Assembly: GCF_026167665.1 (NCBI RefSeq)
Contig: NZ_CP098740.1
Coordinates: forward strand, 6,820,001 to 6,884,000
Direction: 5' to 3'
DNA length: 64,000 bases
From: Streptomyces drozdowiczii
GTDB taxonomy: Bacteria > Actinomycetota > Actinomycetes > Streptomycetales > Streptomycetaceae
Below the pieces are notes generated by a model, which searched no databases, was not told the DNA's origin, and saw nothing but the letters and a program-made list of their open reading frames with translations. The translations under genes were made by a program, and so were the position numbers. Position 1 is the first letter of the stretch; every line of letters begins with the position of its first letter. Shown here in pieces: positions 1 to 7,973 of the stretch.

Positions 1-1
1 C

Positions 2-457
2 GAGGGCCGCTCGACCTACCTCCAAGCCGACCTGCGTGACCCGCGCGCGGTACTGGCATCGCCCGAGGTGACCGAGACACTCGACATGACCCGTCCGGTG
101 GGCCTGGTCCTGGCCGCGATCCTGCACTTCCTCGACGAGGACGAGGACCCGGCAGGCGTCCTGCGGGTTCTCGTGGACGCTCTCCCGGCCGGCTCGTATG
201 TCGCGTTGTCCCATGCCTGTGGTGACGCGGACCCCGTCAGGGCAGAGGAGGCATCGGCCTTCTACCGGCAGAACAAAGTCTCCAAGCCCGTGGTGCTGCG
301 CACGCAGAAGCAGATCGAGGAATTCTTCACGGGACTCGAACTGCTGGAGCCGGGCGTAGTGCCCGTCGACCGCTGGCGCCCGGACGCATCGGTGTCCGAG
401 GGGCCTGACGACATGGGGTTCCGCGGTGGCCTGGGCCTCAAGCACGGGACTGCCTGA
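2..457 (+). CDS. SAM-dependent methyltransferase, C-terminal part cut by window edge
   Basis: The frame is open from the left edge to TGA at 455-457, so only about the last 150 residues are visible. The fragment has an ILHFLDEDEDP segment, then GSYVALSHACGD, and ends PDDMGFRGGLGLKHGTA. This pattern fits the Methyltransf_19 (DUF574) group of S-adenosylmethionine methyltransferases, which is highly multiplied in Streptomyces. The cofactor-binding N-terminal half lies outside the window. The substrate is unknown for this family. An internal GTG at 68 is not a plausible start because the upstream codons read as the same protein. The family call is fairly safe; the function is not known. Confidence 0.75.
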   Translation, partial: EGRSTYLQADLRDPRAVLASPEVTETLDMTRPVGLVLAAILHFLDEDEDPAGVLRVLVDALPAGSYVALSHACGDADPVRAEEASAFYRQNKVSKPVVLRTQKQIEEFFTGLELLEPGVVPVDRWRPDASVSEGPDDMGFRGGLGLKHGTA

Positions 458-676
458 GGGATACCGCCCGCGCAGTATCTGACCAGGCTCTGCGGAAGCC
501 TCCGCGGCGCACTCGGCGAAGTGCACGTTCCCGAGCGCCAGGTCTACCTGGACACCGTGCACCGCGGCGGGCGGGACTTGAAACTCCCGGGGCTCCGGCG
601 ACGCGATGAGCTCCAGCAGGACCGCACAGCTCGCCGAGACGGGAAGCGGCGCCCCAACAGCGTTTCGTTTGCATGC

Positions 677-1861
677 TCATCGGCCGTTGGCGGCCAGTAC
701 CGCCGTCATGCCTGCTTGGAGGTCCTTGACGAAGTATTCGGGCACTTCCAGCGACGGGAAATGGCCGCCGGCTTCGGGAGTCGTCCATCGGACGATCCGC
801 TGGTACCGCTGCTGTGCCCAGGGCCGTGGGCACTTCTCGATGTCGCTGGGGTAGATGGTGATGGCTGACGGGACGTCGACGCGGAGGTCGGGGTCGAGGG
901 CGTTGACGCCGCCGTGGCTCTCGTAGTAGATGCGGCCTGCTGACGCGCCGGTCCGCGTCAGCCAGTACAGGGTGACGTCGTCAAGGATTCGGTCGATGGA
1001 GACCGTTTCGAACGGACTGTCGCCGGTGTCCGTCCATTCGGCGAACTTGTCGAGGATCCAGGCGAGAAGCCCGACCGGTGAGTCGACGAGTGAGTAGCCG
1101 ATGGTCTGCGGTCGGGTCGCCTGCTGTTTCGCGTACGCCGAACGGTGCTGCCAGAAGTCGCGGGTCTCCTCGGCCCACTGGCGTTCGGCCGGCGTCAGCC
1201 CTTCGGTGGTCAGCCCGGCTGGTGCCTGCGCGAGCGTGGTGTGGATGCCGAGGACCTGCGCGGGGAACCTGCCGCCGAGGACGGTGGTGATCACGCCTCC
1301 CCAGTCGCCGCCGTGGGCTGCGAACCTCTCGTAGCCCAGCCTTCGCATGAGTTCCACCCATGCGGTCGCGATCTTTCCGACCCCCCACCCGGTGGTCACC
1401 GGCTTGTCGCTGTAACCGAAGCCCGGCAGCGACGGGGCCACGATGTGGAACGCCGGGGCATTGGCGTTCTTCGGGTCAGCCAGTTCATCGACAACGTCGA
1501 CGAACTCGGCGATGCTGCCCGGCCAGCCGTGGGTGAGGAGCAGCGGTGTGGCATCCGTACGTGGTGATCGGCGGTGAAGGAAGTGGATCCCCAGGCCGTC
1601 GATGGTCGTGCGGTACTGGCCGATCGCGTGCAAACGCTCCTCGAACCACCGCCAGTCGTACCCGGTGCGCCAGTAGCGGACGACGTCCACGAGGTCGGAG
1701 AGCGGTACGCCCTGATCCCACCGGCGTGGACCCGGTGCGGCGCGGTCCACCGTCTCGGTCTCCGGCAGTCGCGCTGCGGACAGGCGCGCGCGCAGGTCGT
1801 CGAGTTCGGCGTCGGTGGTGCGGGATGTGAATGCGTACACGTCATCGGTGGGGCGAGACAT
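677..1861 (-). CDS. epoxide hydrolase (alpha/beta-hydrolase with EHN N-terminal domain)
   Basis: 394 residues, the usual length for bacterial microsomal-type epoxide hydrolases. An EHN-type cap region (about 1-100, with WRWFEERLHAIGQY) precedes an alpha/beta-hydrolase core. HGWPGS at 111-116 forms the oxyanion hole, and HGGDWGG carries the nucleophile Asp186. A C-terminal GGHFPSLE supplies the catalytic His. The family opens epoxides to diols through an ester intermediate in the cytoplasm; the substrate cannot be read here. ATG at 1861 has AGGAGG four bases upstream. The gene is divergent from a CGNR zinc-finger protein at 1965, and the 103-base gap holds two operator-like repeats, so the neighbour may control it. 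No frame damage is seen. Confidence 0.85.
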   Translation of the reverse strand: MSRPTDDVYAFTSRTTDAELDDLRARLSAARLPETETVDRAAPGPRRWDQGVPLSDLVDVVRYWRTGYDWRWFEERLHAIGQYRTTIDGLGIHFLHRRSPRTDATPLLLTHGWPGSIAEFVDVVDELADPKNANAPAFHIVAPSLPGFGYSDKPVTTGWGVGKIATAWVELMRRLGYERFAAHGGDWGGVITTVLGGRFPAQVLGIHTTLAQAPAGLTTEGLTPAERQWAEETRDFWQHRSAYAKQQATRPQTIGYSLVDSPVGLLAWILDKFAEWTDTGDSPFETVSIDRILDDVTLYWLTRTGASAGRIYYESHGGVNALDPDLRVDVPSAITIYPSDIEKCPRPWAQQRYQRIVRWTTPEAGGHFPSLEVPEYFVKDLQAGMTAVLAANGR

Positions 1862-1902
1862 GGGACCTCCTGGTCATCGCGATACCGGCCGCATGACGTT
1901 GC

Positions 1903-1921
1903 GAACCGGCTATGACGGTTC
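1903..1921. promoter_or_regulatory. operator-like inverted repeat, copy 1
   Basis: GAACCGGCTATGACGGTTC is a perfect 6-base inverted repeat (GAACCG/CGGTTC) around a 7-base centre. It lies between the divergent epoxide hydrolase and CGNR-protein starts. A near copy begins 42 bases downstream, so both sites would face the same side of the helix. The regulator is inferred, not shown. Confidence 0.6.
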
Positions 1922-1944
1922 TAGCGCGCCTTTGCGTCTGCGCG

Positions 1945-1963
1945 CAACCGGCTATGGTGGTTC
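1945..1963. promoter_or_regulatory. operator-like inverted repeat, copy 2, touching the start codon
   Basis: CAACCGGCTATGGTGGTTC matches copy 1 at 16 of 19 positions and keeps AACC/GGTT arms. It ends two bases before the ATG at 1965. TATGGT inside it could be a -10 element for a leaderless message, and GGTGG is the only Shine-Dalgarno-like run. Binding here would block the CGNR gene directly, which suggests autoregulation. Confidence 0.55.
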
Positions 1964-1964
1964 C

Positions 1965-2540
1965 ATGCGTGCCGAGTTTCCCGACTTCCGCCTCGGAGCC
2001 GTACTGGCGACCAGCTTCACCGGGACCTTGTCCGAGCGTCATGGCGAGGCCGTGGAGCGCATCCCCACGCCGCGACGGCTGGTCGACTGGCTGGCGATCT
2101 ACGGCCTCGACGTGGACACCTGCACTCCCGACCAGCTCGACCTCGCTCGGGAATTGAGGGAGTCGATCCACGCGGCCGCCACCGCAGCCGCACTCCAGGA
2201 CCCGCTGCCCGCATGCGCTGTACGAACGCTCAATGACCGCAGCGGACAGGGCCGGGCCACCGCGATGCTGACACCTGAGGGCAAGCACCGCTGGCAGCTG
2301 GGACCAGCCTCCGCCCTGGAGGATGCTCTGGGCGTGATCGCCGCCGACGCAATCGCCATCGTCGCAGGTGAACGAGACGGCCGGCTGGCCCTCTGCGCCT
2401 CACCGACCTGCCGGGCCGCCTTCTTCGACACCAGTAGAAGCCGCACCCGCCGATGGTGCGACATGAACACCTGCGGCAACCGCCAGAAGAAGGCGCGTTT
2501 CCATGCGAACCAGAACAGAAGCGCCAAAGCGGCAGAATGA
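1965..2540 (+). CDS. ABATE-domain / CGNR zinc-finger protein, putative transcriptional regulator
   Basis: 191 residues from ATG 1965. The first two thirds resemble the ABATE domain (putative stress-induced transcription regulator). The C terminus is a CGNR zinc finger with cysteines in the order CASPTC, then RRWC, then NTCGNR. Proteins of this type are common in actinobacteria and often sit beside the enzyme gene they are thought to control. I chose ATG 1965 because the conserved region starts close after it; the longer open frame upstream runs through the operator repeats and the neighbouring gene's leader. A clean hairpin follows three bases after the stop. Function as regulator of the divergent epoxide hydrolase is inferred. 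Confidence 0.75.
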   Translation: MRAEFPDFRLGAVLATSFTGTLSERHGEAVERIPTPRRLVDWLAIYGLDVDTCTPDQLDLARELRESIHAAATAAALQDPLPACAVRTLNDRSGQGRATAMLTPEGKHRWQLGPASALEDALGVIAADAIAIVAGERDGRLALCASPTCRAAFFDTSRSRTRRWCDMNTCGNRQKKARFHANQNRSAKAAE

Positions 2541-2542
2541 TC

Positions 2543-2569
2543 GCGGTAGTCGGCATGGCCGACTACCGC
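2543..2569 (+). terminator. intrinsic terminator-like hairpin
   Basis: GCGGTAGTCGGC, loop ATG, GCCGACTACCGC: a perfect 12-bp stem three bases after the CGNR gene's stop codon. There is no U-tract, as is usual in Streptomyces. Confidence 0.75.
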
Positions 2570-2837
2570 ACCGGCTGTGCATGTCGGTGCCGCTGGTGCA
2601 AGAGATCGGCAGGGCACCTGGGACCGGCCGCCCCGGGCGGCAGCTCTGCTCACTGACTGGTTCCGGACCGTGGGGAGGAGTGCGGGCCCGGTATGGCTGG
2701 ACATCGCTGGAACGGCTCACGACCAAGCCGAAACCAACTGCTGAGAGCCGACCGTCAATAGGTGATGCCGGAGATGGCAGCATCGTCGTCTCGGTCGAGA
2801 GGTTCTCGGTGGTGACGTCGGTTCGTCGAGTAGGTGA

Positions 2838-3270
2838 TCAGGTACGCCACGGTGGTGAGCGTGTACGCGCCCGAGCCGGTGACGCCGTCCCGGTGATCCT
2901 TGCGGGTCGAAGAGCGCTCAGGCCCCCCATCATCGCCCAGCGGATCATGGTCTAGGAGTGGGCCGAACTGGTTTCGTAGTCCTGGGCGAGGCGCCGGTGG
3001 ACGGTGAGCCACGAGAAGGTGCCTTCCACCGCCCACCGTTTGAGGGAACCTGGAAGCCCCGCCGGCCGGGGTCCTTTCGGACAATCTCCGGCTCGCGGCC
3101 GAGGATTTGAGTGGTCCACTCGACCAGACGGCCGGCGAAACCCTGGTCGGCCGGACCTTCCGCACGCTCGGATGGTCCAGCCTGGCCCAGAGCAACGGCC
3201 GCTTCGCGCCGTCGCGATCATTGACGCTCGCCGCAACCCCGTGGACAGCCGGCAGCAGGCCGAAGGAGCT
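2838..3270 (-). pseudogene. IS5-family transposase relic (two frameshifts, one amber codon)
   Basis: Three minus-strand frames read in turn as one DDE transposase. They are VHGVAASVNDRDGAKRPLLW near 3250-3190, then DQGFAGRLVEW near 3155-3120, then KRWAVEGTFSWLTVHRRLAQ near 3050-2985 ending DYETSSAHS. TAG follows, and MIRWAMMGG continues after it. This is the C-terminal half of an IS5-family transposase. It is broken by two frameshifts and a nonsense codon and lacks its N terminus, and no terminal inverted repeats were found. It is an old dead copy. The remaining bases from 2570 to 2837 show no gene I can support. Confidence 0.8.
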
Positions 3271-3483
3271 GGGCCGCGAGCGGCGGGCAACGGCGGGTCG
3301 TGGACATCCTGGGTGAGCGCCGACCGCCTGGGCGGAGTTGGCTACCGGTCCTGACGGGGCGGCCGAGGTCTGCCCCTGTCACGCCCGTACCCCGGGGGTC
3401 CTTGGTCCGGCCGAGCGGATCGTGTCCCCCGGGGCAGCGCGTCGTTCTACCGGGCATTGGACACGTACGACGAAGGAGGAGCG

Positions 3484-3867
3484 GTGATCCCGGAAGAGCT
3501 GCGATACACCGAGAAGCATGTGTGGGTGCTCAGGACCGCCGAGAACGGGGTGCGGGCAGGGATCACCGACTACGCGCAGGAACAGCTCGGGGCCGTCGTC
3601 TCGGCCCACCTTCCCCGGGCGGGCGACGCCCTCGCCGCGGGGCAGTGCATGGGCCAGGTGAAGTCCACGGTCGCGGCCTTCGACCTCTACGCTCCGGTTT
3701 CGGGGACGGTCGTCGCGGTGAACGACGACGTCGCGGCGCGCCCCGAGACGGTCAACGACGACCCCTACGGTGAGGGTTGGCTCGTGGAGATCGACCTGAC
3801 CAACGTCGGCGAGCTGGGCAACCTCCTCGACGCCTCGGCATACCAGGACCTCACCGGCCGGGGCTGA
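3484..3867 (+). CDS. gcvH: glycine cleavage H-like lipoyl-carrier protein (orphan GcvH)
   Basis: 127 residues from GTG 3484, preceded by GAAGGAGG at four bases; an in-frame ATG at 3457 lacks a ribosome site. The protein starts IPEELRYTEKHVWV, the standard GcvH opening, and keeps the lipoyl-lysine turn GQVKSTVAAFDLYAPVSGTV, with Lys60 as the lipoylation site. It ends with GEGWLVEIDL, as in the family. H protein carries the aminomethyl group between the P, T and L proteins. No gcvT or gcvP lies nearby, so this may be a second, specialised lipoyl carrier. The residues before the lysine (GQ instead of the common ES) are atypical. Family assignment is firm; participation in glycine cleavage is uncertain. 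Confidence 0.85.
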   Translation: MIPEELRYTEKHVWVLRTAENGVRAGITDYAQEQLGAVVSAHLPRAGDALAAGQCMGQVKSTVAAFDLYAPVSGTVVAVNDDVAARPETVNDDPYGEGWLVEIDLTNVGELGNLLDASAYQDLTGRG

Positions 3868-4179
3868 ACCAGCCGCCCGGCACGGGGCCAGGGCGTGGTG
3901 CTCGCGCAGTGCGTGGACCTCGTCGGCCCGGACGGTCTCGTGCCATTCGGTTCCCGGACGGAGGCGGTCCCGAGGCCGACGAACTTGGACCCGGACCACA
4001 CCGTCGAGACACCGTGAAGGCAACGGCGTCCACCTGGGCGTCGGATCGGCGGCCCACCGGCGCGCTGGATCGGTGTCGCAGGGCTGGACGGCGCCGCCAC
4101 TCCTGGTCGTCCACGGACCGGGTTTGTGGCACTGGGGTGTGGCTTGTTACGGCCGCCGGGCACTGGGTACCCACTGCCC
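3868..4179. other. gene-free stretch before the OBAP gene
   Basis: No frame here reads as a recognisable protein on either strand and no clear hairpin ends gcvH. The promoter of the next gene presumably lies in it, but I could not pick out a convincing -35/-10 pair. Confidence 0.35.
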
Positions 4180-4968
4180 ATGTCTTCCATTCAGCGAAAG
4201 CACCGCCCGACCGGTTCCGGCCCAGGGACGGCCGTGTCCATCGCCCTTGGCGCCGCGGCGGGTATGACGGCCGTGGGCGCGCTCCTGTTGGGCCGCAAGG
4301 CAGCGACGATCAGCAAGATCGGAAAGGGGCATCCGCTCAAGCACCGCGTCCTGGACGCGGCGGCCGGGGCGATGCAGGCGAAGTACCCGCTCGACGCGAT
4401 GAGCACCTACCTCAACGGCTTCCACATGTACGCCGACGACATGGGCCGCCAAGTGGAGGCGACGCACTTCTGCATCCACCTCGAGCACGACCTGCACCAG
4501 TGCGTCATCTTCGACCGCAACGCCCCCGACGCCCGTCTCATCGGCATCGAGTACATCATCAGCGAGGAGCGCTTCCGCTCGCTGCCCGAGGACGAGAAGC
4601 GGCTGTGGCACAGCCACCACTACGAAGTGAAGTCGGGCAGCCTGGTCGCCCCCGGTATCCCCGACCTGGCCGAGCACGCCTACTTCGAGGACCTCGTCAC
4701 CACCTACGGCAAGACCTTCCACACCTGGCAGTACGACCGCGACGACTTCCCTTACGGCATCCCGCAGCTGATGATGGGCTTCACCGAGGACGGACAGGCC
4801 TCGGACGCGATGGTCCAGGCCCGCGACGAGCGGCTCGGCATCTCGACCCCCGGCAAGCGGCACAGCCGCGCGGACATCCCCACGCCGGAAGTGGTCCCGG
4901 GCGCCAACGTGTGGGAGACCGGCCGCACGGTGCAGACCCGCATCGAAGAGACGGACTTCAAGCGCTGA
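4180..4968 (+). CDS. oil-body-associated protein (OBAP/DUF1264) homologue with an N-terminal membrane segment
   Basis: 262 residues from ATG 4180. From about residue 60 the protein follows the OBAP/DUF1264 pattern closely: DAMSTYLNGFHMYADDMGRQ, then CIHLEHDLHQCVIFD, RLIGIEYIISE, LWHSHHYEVKSG, TYGKTFHTWQYDR and PQLMMGFTEDGQ. In plants this family associates with oil bodies. Its bacterial role is unknown, though Streptomyces stores triacylglycerol. The first 40 residues include a hydrophobic stretch (AVSIALGAAAGMTAVGALLL) that could anchor the protein in a membrane or lipid monolayer. No good ribosome site precedes ATG 4180, so a start at ATG 4264 is possible. Not obviously co-transcribed with neighbours. 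Confidence 0.8.
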   Translation: MSSIQRKHRPTGSGPGTAVSIALGAAAGMTAVGALLLGRKAATISKIGKGHPLKHRVLDAAAGAMQAKYPLDAMSTYLNGFHMYADDMGRQVEATHFCIHLEHDLHQCVIFDRNAPDARLIGIEYIISEERFRSLPEDEKRLWHSHHYEVKSGSLVAPGIPDLAEHAYFEDLVTTYGKTFHTWQYDRDDFPYGIPQLMMGFTEDGQASDAMVQARDERLGISTPGKRHSRADIPTPEVVPGANVWETGRTVQTRIEETDFKR

Positions 4969-5124
4969 CAGGACCGGCAGTGCAAGCCCGAAGCGACGCC
5001 GCAGCCCTCAACCTGCAGACGTTTCTGGGCCGTGTGTGGCAGGCGGGGAGTGTGGGGCGGAGGATCGGGTACAGGGGTTCAGACCTTGGTCAGTTGGTGC
5101 AGGTGGAAGAAGGACGGTTCTTTG

Positions 5125-5358
5125 ATGCTCATGGCCCACCCCGCGGTGCTGCGGGATCTGATCGACCAGTACGAGGCCCTCGCCGCCGTGGACGCCTCCC
5201 GCGCGGACAGCGCGCAGGTGCGCCAGCGCATGAACGACGTCGCCTACACGCTGTGCGTGTCCACCGGCACCCGCGACATCGACGCGGCGCTGATCGCGGC
5301 CCGGCACCAGCTGCCCGGGGCCCGCCCGCTGGACGACTCGGTCCTGAACCCGAGCTGA
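5125..5358 (+). CDS. DUF5133 small protein, copy 1
   Basis: 77 residues from ATG 5125, with AAGGA about ten bases upstream. The sequence opens MLMAHPAVLRDLIDQYEAL and contains AYTLCVSTGTRDIDAAL near the end. It matches the Streptomyces-restricted DUF5133 family, which is often encoded near transcription-factor genes and has no known function. There is no signal peptide or membrane segment. A second copy at 37588-37821 on the other strand differs at only about seven residues, and the similarity extends about 35 bases upstream of both starts, so the duplication took the ribosome site with it. Confidence 0.75.
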   Translation: MLMAHPAVLRDLIDQYEALAAVDASRADSAQVRQRMNDVAYTLCVSTGTRDIDAALIAARHQLPGARPLDDSVLNPS

Positions 5359-5451
5359 GCCACCAGCTTTCCCCGCGCGTTACAGACGGGTCTGCACGTC
5401 GCTGTCAGCCGCGACACGGACACCACCGGCCACGTTGAATGCAACGCCCTC

Positions 5452-6198
5452 TCAGAGAGTCGCGCGGGACGGCGGTCGCGAGCGGGGCCCCGCGTTTGCG
5501 CGCGTCGTGCGGCGCCGGGCCGCCGCCCGTACCAGAGCGGTCATCACGCGCGTGTCCGTCCCCATCTCGGGGTGCCACTGGACGCCCAGCACCAGGCTGT
5601 CGTGACCGGTGAGTTCGAGCGCTTCCACCGTGCCGTCGGGTGTGTGGGCGCCGGCCGTCAGGCCCGTGCCCAGGCGGTCGACGGCCTGGTGGTGGTAGGC
5701 GGGTACGACGATGGGCTCCGGAACGGCCGTCGCGTACGCGGTGCCGGGTACGGGTGTCACCGGGTGGTCGCCGAAGACGCCGTGGCCGCCGGTGTGGCCG
5801 TCGAGGTGCTGGTGCAGGGTGCCGCCGAGGGCGACATTGAGCAGTTGCATGCCCCGGCAGATGCCCAGCAGCGGTACATGTTCCTCGATCGCGGCGTGGA
5901 TCAGGGCAAGCTCCCAGGCGTCGCGTTCGCGGGCGGGCGGCCCGGTGCGGGGGTCGGGTACGGCGCCGTAGCGGGCGGGCTCGACGTCGGCGCCACCCGC
6001 GATGACCACCGCGTCCAGTGCGGCGACGGTCTCCCGGGCCGCATCGGCGGTGTCGTCCGGCGGCAGCATGACCGCGAGGCCGCCGGACGCCCTGACCAGG
6101 CGGGGGTAGGCGGCGGGCAGCAGGACCGACGGCATCTCCCATACGCCCCAGCGGGCCGGGTCCTGGTAGGTGCTGATGCCGATGACGGGCCGGGTCAT
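5452..6198 (-). CDS. class I glutamine amidotransferase-like gamma-glutamyl hydrolase (PuuD type)
   Basis: 248 residues. GICRGMQ carries the nucleophile Cys114, and QWHPE supplies His209 and Glu211, the standard peptidase C26 triad. The family cleaves gamma-glutamyl amides; the type member, PuuD, hydrolyses gamma-glutamyl-GABA in putrescine breakdown. GAGGAGG lies five bases before ATG 6198. It sits 104 bases downstream of an ethanolamine-type permease on the same strand and opposite a GlnA4-like synthetase. The natural substrate here is therefore probably gamma-glutamylglycine or a related intermediate, released as glutamate plus glycine. The hydrolase class is clear; the substrate is inferred from context. 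Confidence 0.85.
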   Translation of the reverse strand: MTRPVIGISTYQDPARWGVWEMPSVLLPAAYPRLVRASGGLAVMLPPDDTADAARETVAALDAVVIAGGADVEPARYGAVPDPRTGPPARERDAWELALIHAAIEEHVPLLGICRGMQLLNVALGGTLHQHLDGHTGGHGVFGDHPVTPVPGTAYATAVPEPIVVPAYHHQAVDRLGTGLTAGAHTPDGTVEALELTGHDSLVLGVQWHPEMGTDTRVMTALVRAAARRRTTRANAGPRSRPPSRATL

Positions 6199-6302
6199 GG
6201 GCCCTCCTCACGTCTTCGTCGTCCGGATTCGCTGCGGTCGTGGTGCTGCCCCCCGCCGCGTACGGTGCGGCAGGGGGCCCGGGTTCGGCGGCGGGGCTCC
6301 GT

Positions 6303-7772
6303 TCAGTCCCTGGACAGTTCGGCCTCCGCCGCTGCGAGCGCGGCGAACTCCTCTTCCGGGGCGCCCGCCACGAGGTGGTGCCGGCTGTAGAAGGCGAAGT
6401 ACGCCAACGCCACCACGTACACGCCGAGTGCGATGAATGCCGCGTCGCGGTCCACCAGGAAGGTGGCCACCAGTGCCGAGCATGCCAGCACGAAGGCGAC
6501 GGACGAGGTGACCGCGCCGCCGGGGGTGCGGTACGGGCGTTCCAGGGCGGGCTCGCGGCGGCGCAGCACGATGTGGGACAGCGCCATCAGGGCGTAGCTG
6601 ATCGTGGCGCCGAAGACGGCGACATTGAGCATCCGGCCGCCGTTCCCGACCCAGGCGGCCAGCGTGAAGCCGATCGCGCCGGGGATCAGCAGGCCGAGGT
6701 AGGGGGACTTGCGCCGGTTGGTGAGGGAGAGGAAACGCGGCAGGTAGCCGGCCCGGGACAGGGCGAAGAGCTGACGGGAACCGGCGAAGATGAGCGAGAA
6801 GAAGGACGCCACCAGACCGGCCAGGCCGGCGTAGTTGACGAACCGGCTCAGCCCGGTGTGGCCGCCCTTGCCCTCCAACGCCACGACCAGGGGGTTGCCC
6901 GCTTCCTGGATGGCCTTTGCGCCCTGGGCGCCGGTGGCGGCCAGGAAGGTGAGGACCGCGAGGCCGACGAGTACGGTGAGCGCGATGGCCAGCGCCTTCG
7001 GCATGGAGCGGACCGGGTCCTTGGCCTCCTCGGCGGCCAGCGGCACGCCCTCGACGCCGAGGAAGAACCACATGCCGAAGGGGAAGGCGGCCCAGATGCC
7101 GAGGAGGCCGAAGGGCAGCCAGGAGGAGGAGCCGACCGCGCCGGTGTCCACCGGGATGTCGTTGAGACGGTTCGCGTCGAAATCGGTGAGCGCGCCGACG
7201 GCGAAGACCAGCAGTGCGGCGACGGCGATCGCGGTCACCACCAGGCTGAACCGCAGCGCCTCGCCGACGCCCCACAGGTGGATGCCGATGAAGATCACGA
7301 AGCAGGCGAGATAGACGGGCCAGCCGGAGGTCAGGCCGAACAGGCCGAGCGATTCGACGTAGTCACCGATGAACAGGGCGATGGCGGCGGGGGCGATGAT
7401 GTACTCGATGAGGATCGCCGTGCCGGTCAGGAATCCGCCCCAGGTGCCGAGCGCGCGTCGCGCGAAGCCGTAACCGCCGCCCGCGGTGGGCAGGATGGCG
7501 GAGAGCTCGGCCAGGGCGAAGACCAGACAGGCGTACATCACTCCCATCAGGACGGTGGCCGCCGCCAGGCCGCCGAAGCCGCCCTTGGACAGTCCGATGT
7601 TCCAGCCGGAGTAGTCGCCGGAGACGACGTAGGCGACGCCGAGGCCGGTGAGCAGGAGCCAGCCAGCGCTGCCCCGACGCAGCGTACGGCGGTGCAGGTA
7701 CGCGTCCGTGTCGCTCGCCGCTCCGCTCGCGTCGCCGGGTGGGTGGGCGTGTGTGTCGGTTCCCTGGGCCAT
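6303..7772 (-). CDS. APC-superfamily permease, ethanolamine-permease type
   Basis: 489 residues from ATG 7772, preceded by GGAG. About twelve membrane helices. VVSGDYSGWNIGLSKGGFGG followed by LSAILPTAGGGYGFARRALG matches the ethanolamine permease branch of the amino acid-polyamine-organocation superfamily, which imports ethanolamine with protons. The longer frame upstream to 7880 has no ribosome site and runs through the intergenic operators. It is co-directional with the gamma-glutamyl hydrolase and divergent, across the regulator, from the synthetase and dehydrogenases. Uptake of ethanolamine (or a close amino alcohol) is well supported by family and context; other amines cannot be ruled out. 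Confidence 0.82.
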   Translation of the reverse strand: MAQGTDTHAHPPGDASGAASDTDAYLHRRTLRRGSAGWLLLTGLGVAYVVSGDYSGWNIGLSKGGFGGLAAATVLMGVMYACLVFALAELSAILPTAGGGYGFARRALGTWGGFLTGTAILIEYIIAPAAIALFIGDYVESLGLFGLTSGWPVYLACFVIFIGIHLWGVGEALRFSLVVTAIAVAALLVFAVGALTDFDANRLNDIPVDTGAVGSSSWLPFGLLGIWAAFPFGMWFFLGVEGVPLAAEEAKDPVRSMPKALAIALTVLVGLAVLTFLAATGAQGAKAIQEAGNPLVVALEGKGGHTGLSRFVNYAGLAGLVASFFSLIFAGSRQLFALSRAGYLPRFLSLTNRRKSPYLGLLIPGAIGFTLAAWVGNGGRMLNVAVFGATISYALMALSHIVLRRREPALERPYRTPGGAVTSSVAFVLACSALVATFLVDRDAAFIALGVYVVALAYFAFYSRHHLVAGAPEEEFAALAAAEAELSRD

Positions 7773-7847
7773 GGGGCGCTCCGAAGGTGTGTCGACGGCG
7801 CAGCGTCGAGGTGAGAGGCAAGAGGGGCCTACATCAAAGGTTCGTCG

Positions 7848-7861
7848 CCACACCTTTGTGG
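7848..7861. promoter_or_regulatory. candidate FadR/GntR operator upstream of the permease
   Basis: CCACACCTTTGTGG (arms CCACA/TGTGG) lies 76 bases before the permease ATG, inside a wider pair CAAAGG (7835) and CCTTTG (7853). A similar site occurs before the synthetase gene at 8806. Both could bind the FadR-type regulator encoded between them; this is inference from symmetry and position. Confidence 0.45.
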
Positions 7862-7973
7862 ATCGTCCGAGGAAATACAAGGGGCGTACGTTAAACAGTG
7901 GTTACGGGTCGGGCCCTCCTGCGTGATGGGCGGAGGCCACCGCGGTGCGCGAGCGCCCGTGTCGTGCCACGCG

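Noticed and set aside
3777..5438. A 553-codon plus-strand open frame spanning gcvH, OBAP and DUF5133 genes
   Set aside because: Arg/Pro/Gly-rich translation in a different frame from three recognisable proteins; a shadow of GC-rich coding DNA.
6240..7814. Long plus-strand frame opposite the permease
   Set aside because: Antisense shadow with Gln/Glu/Gly-rich low-complexity translation; the minus strand encodes a clear twelve-helix permease.
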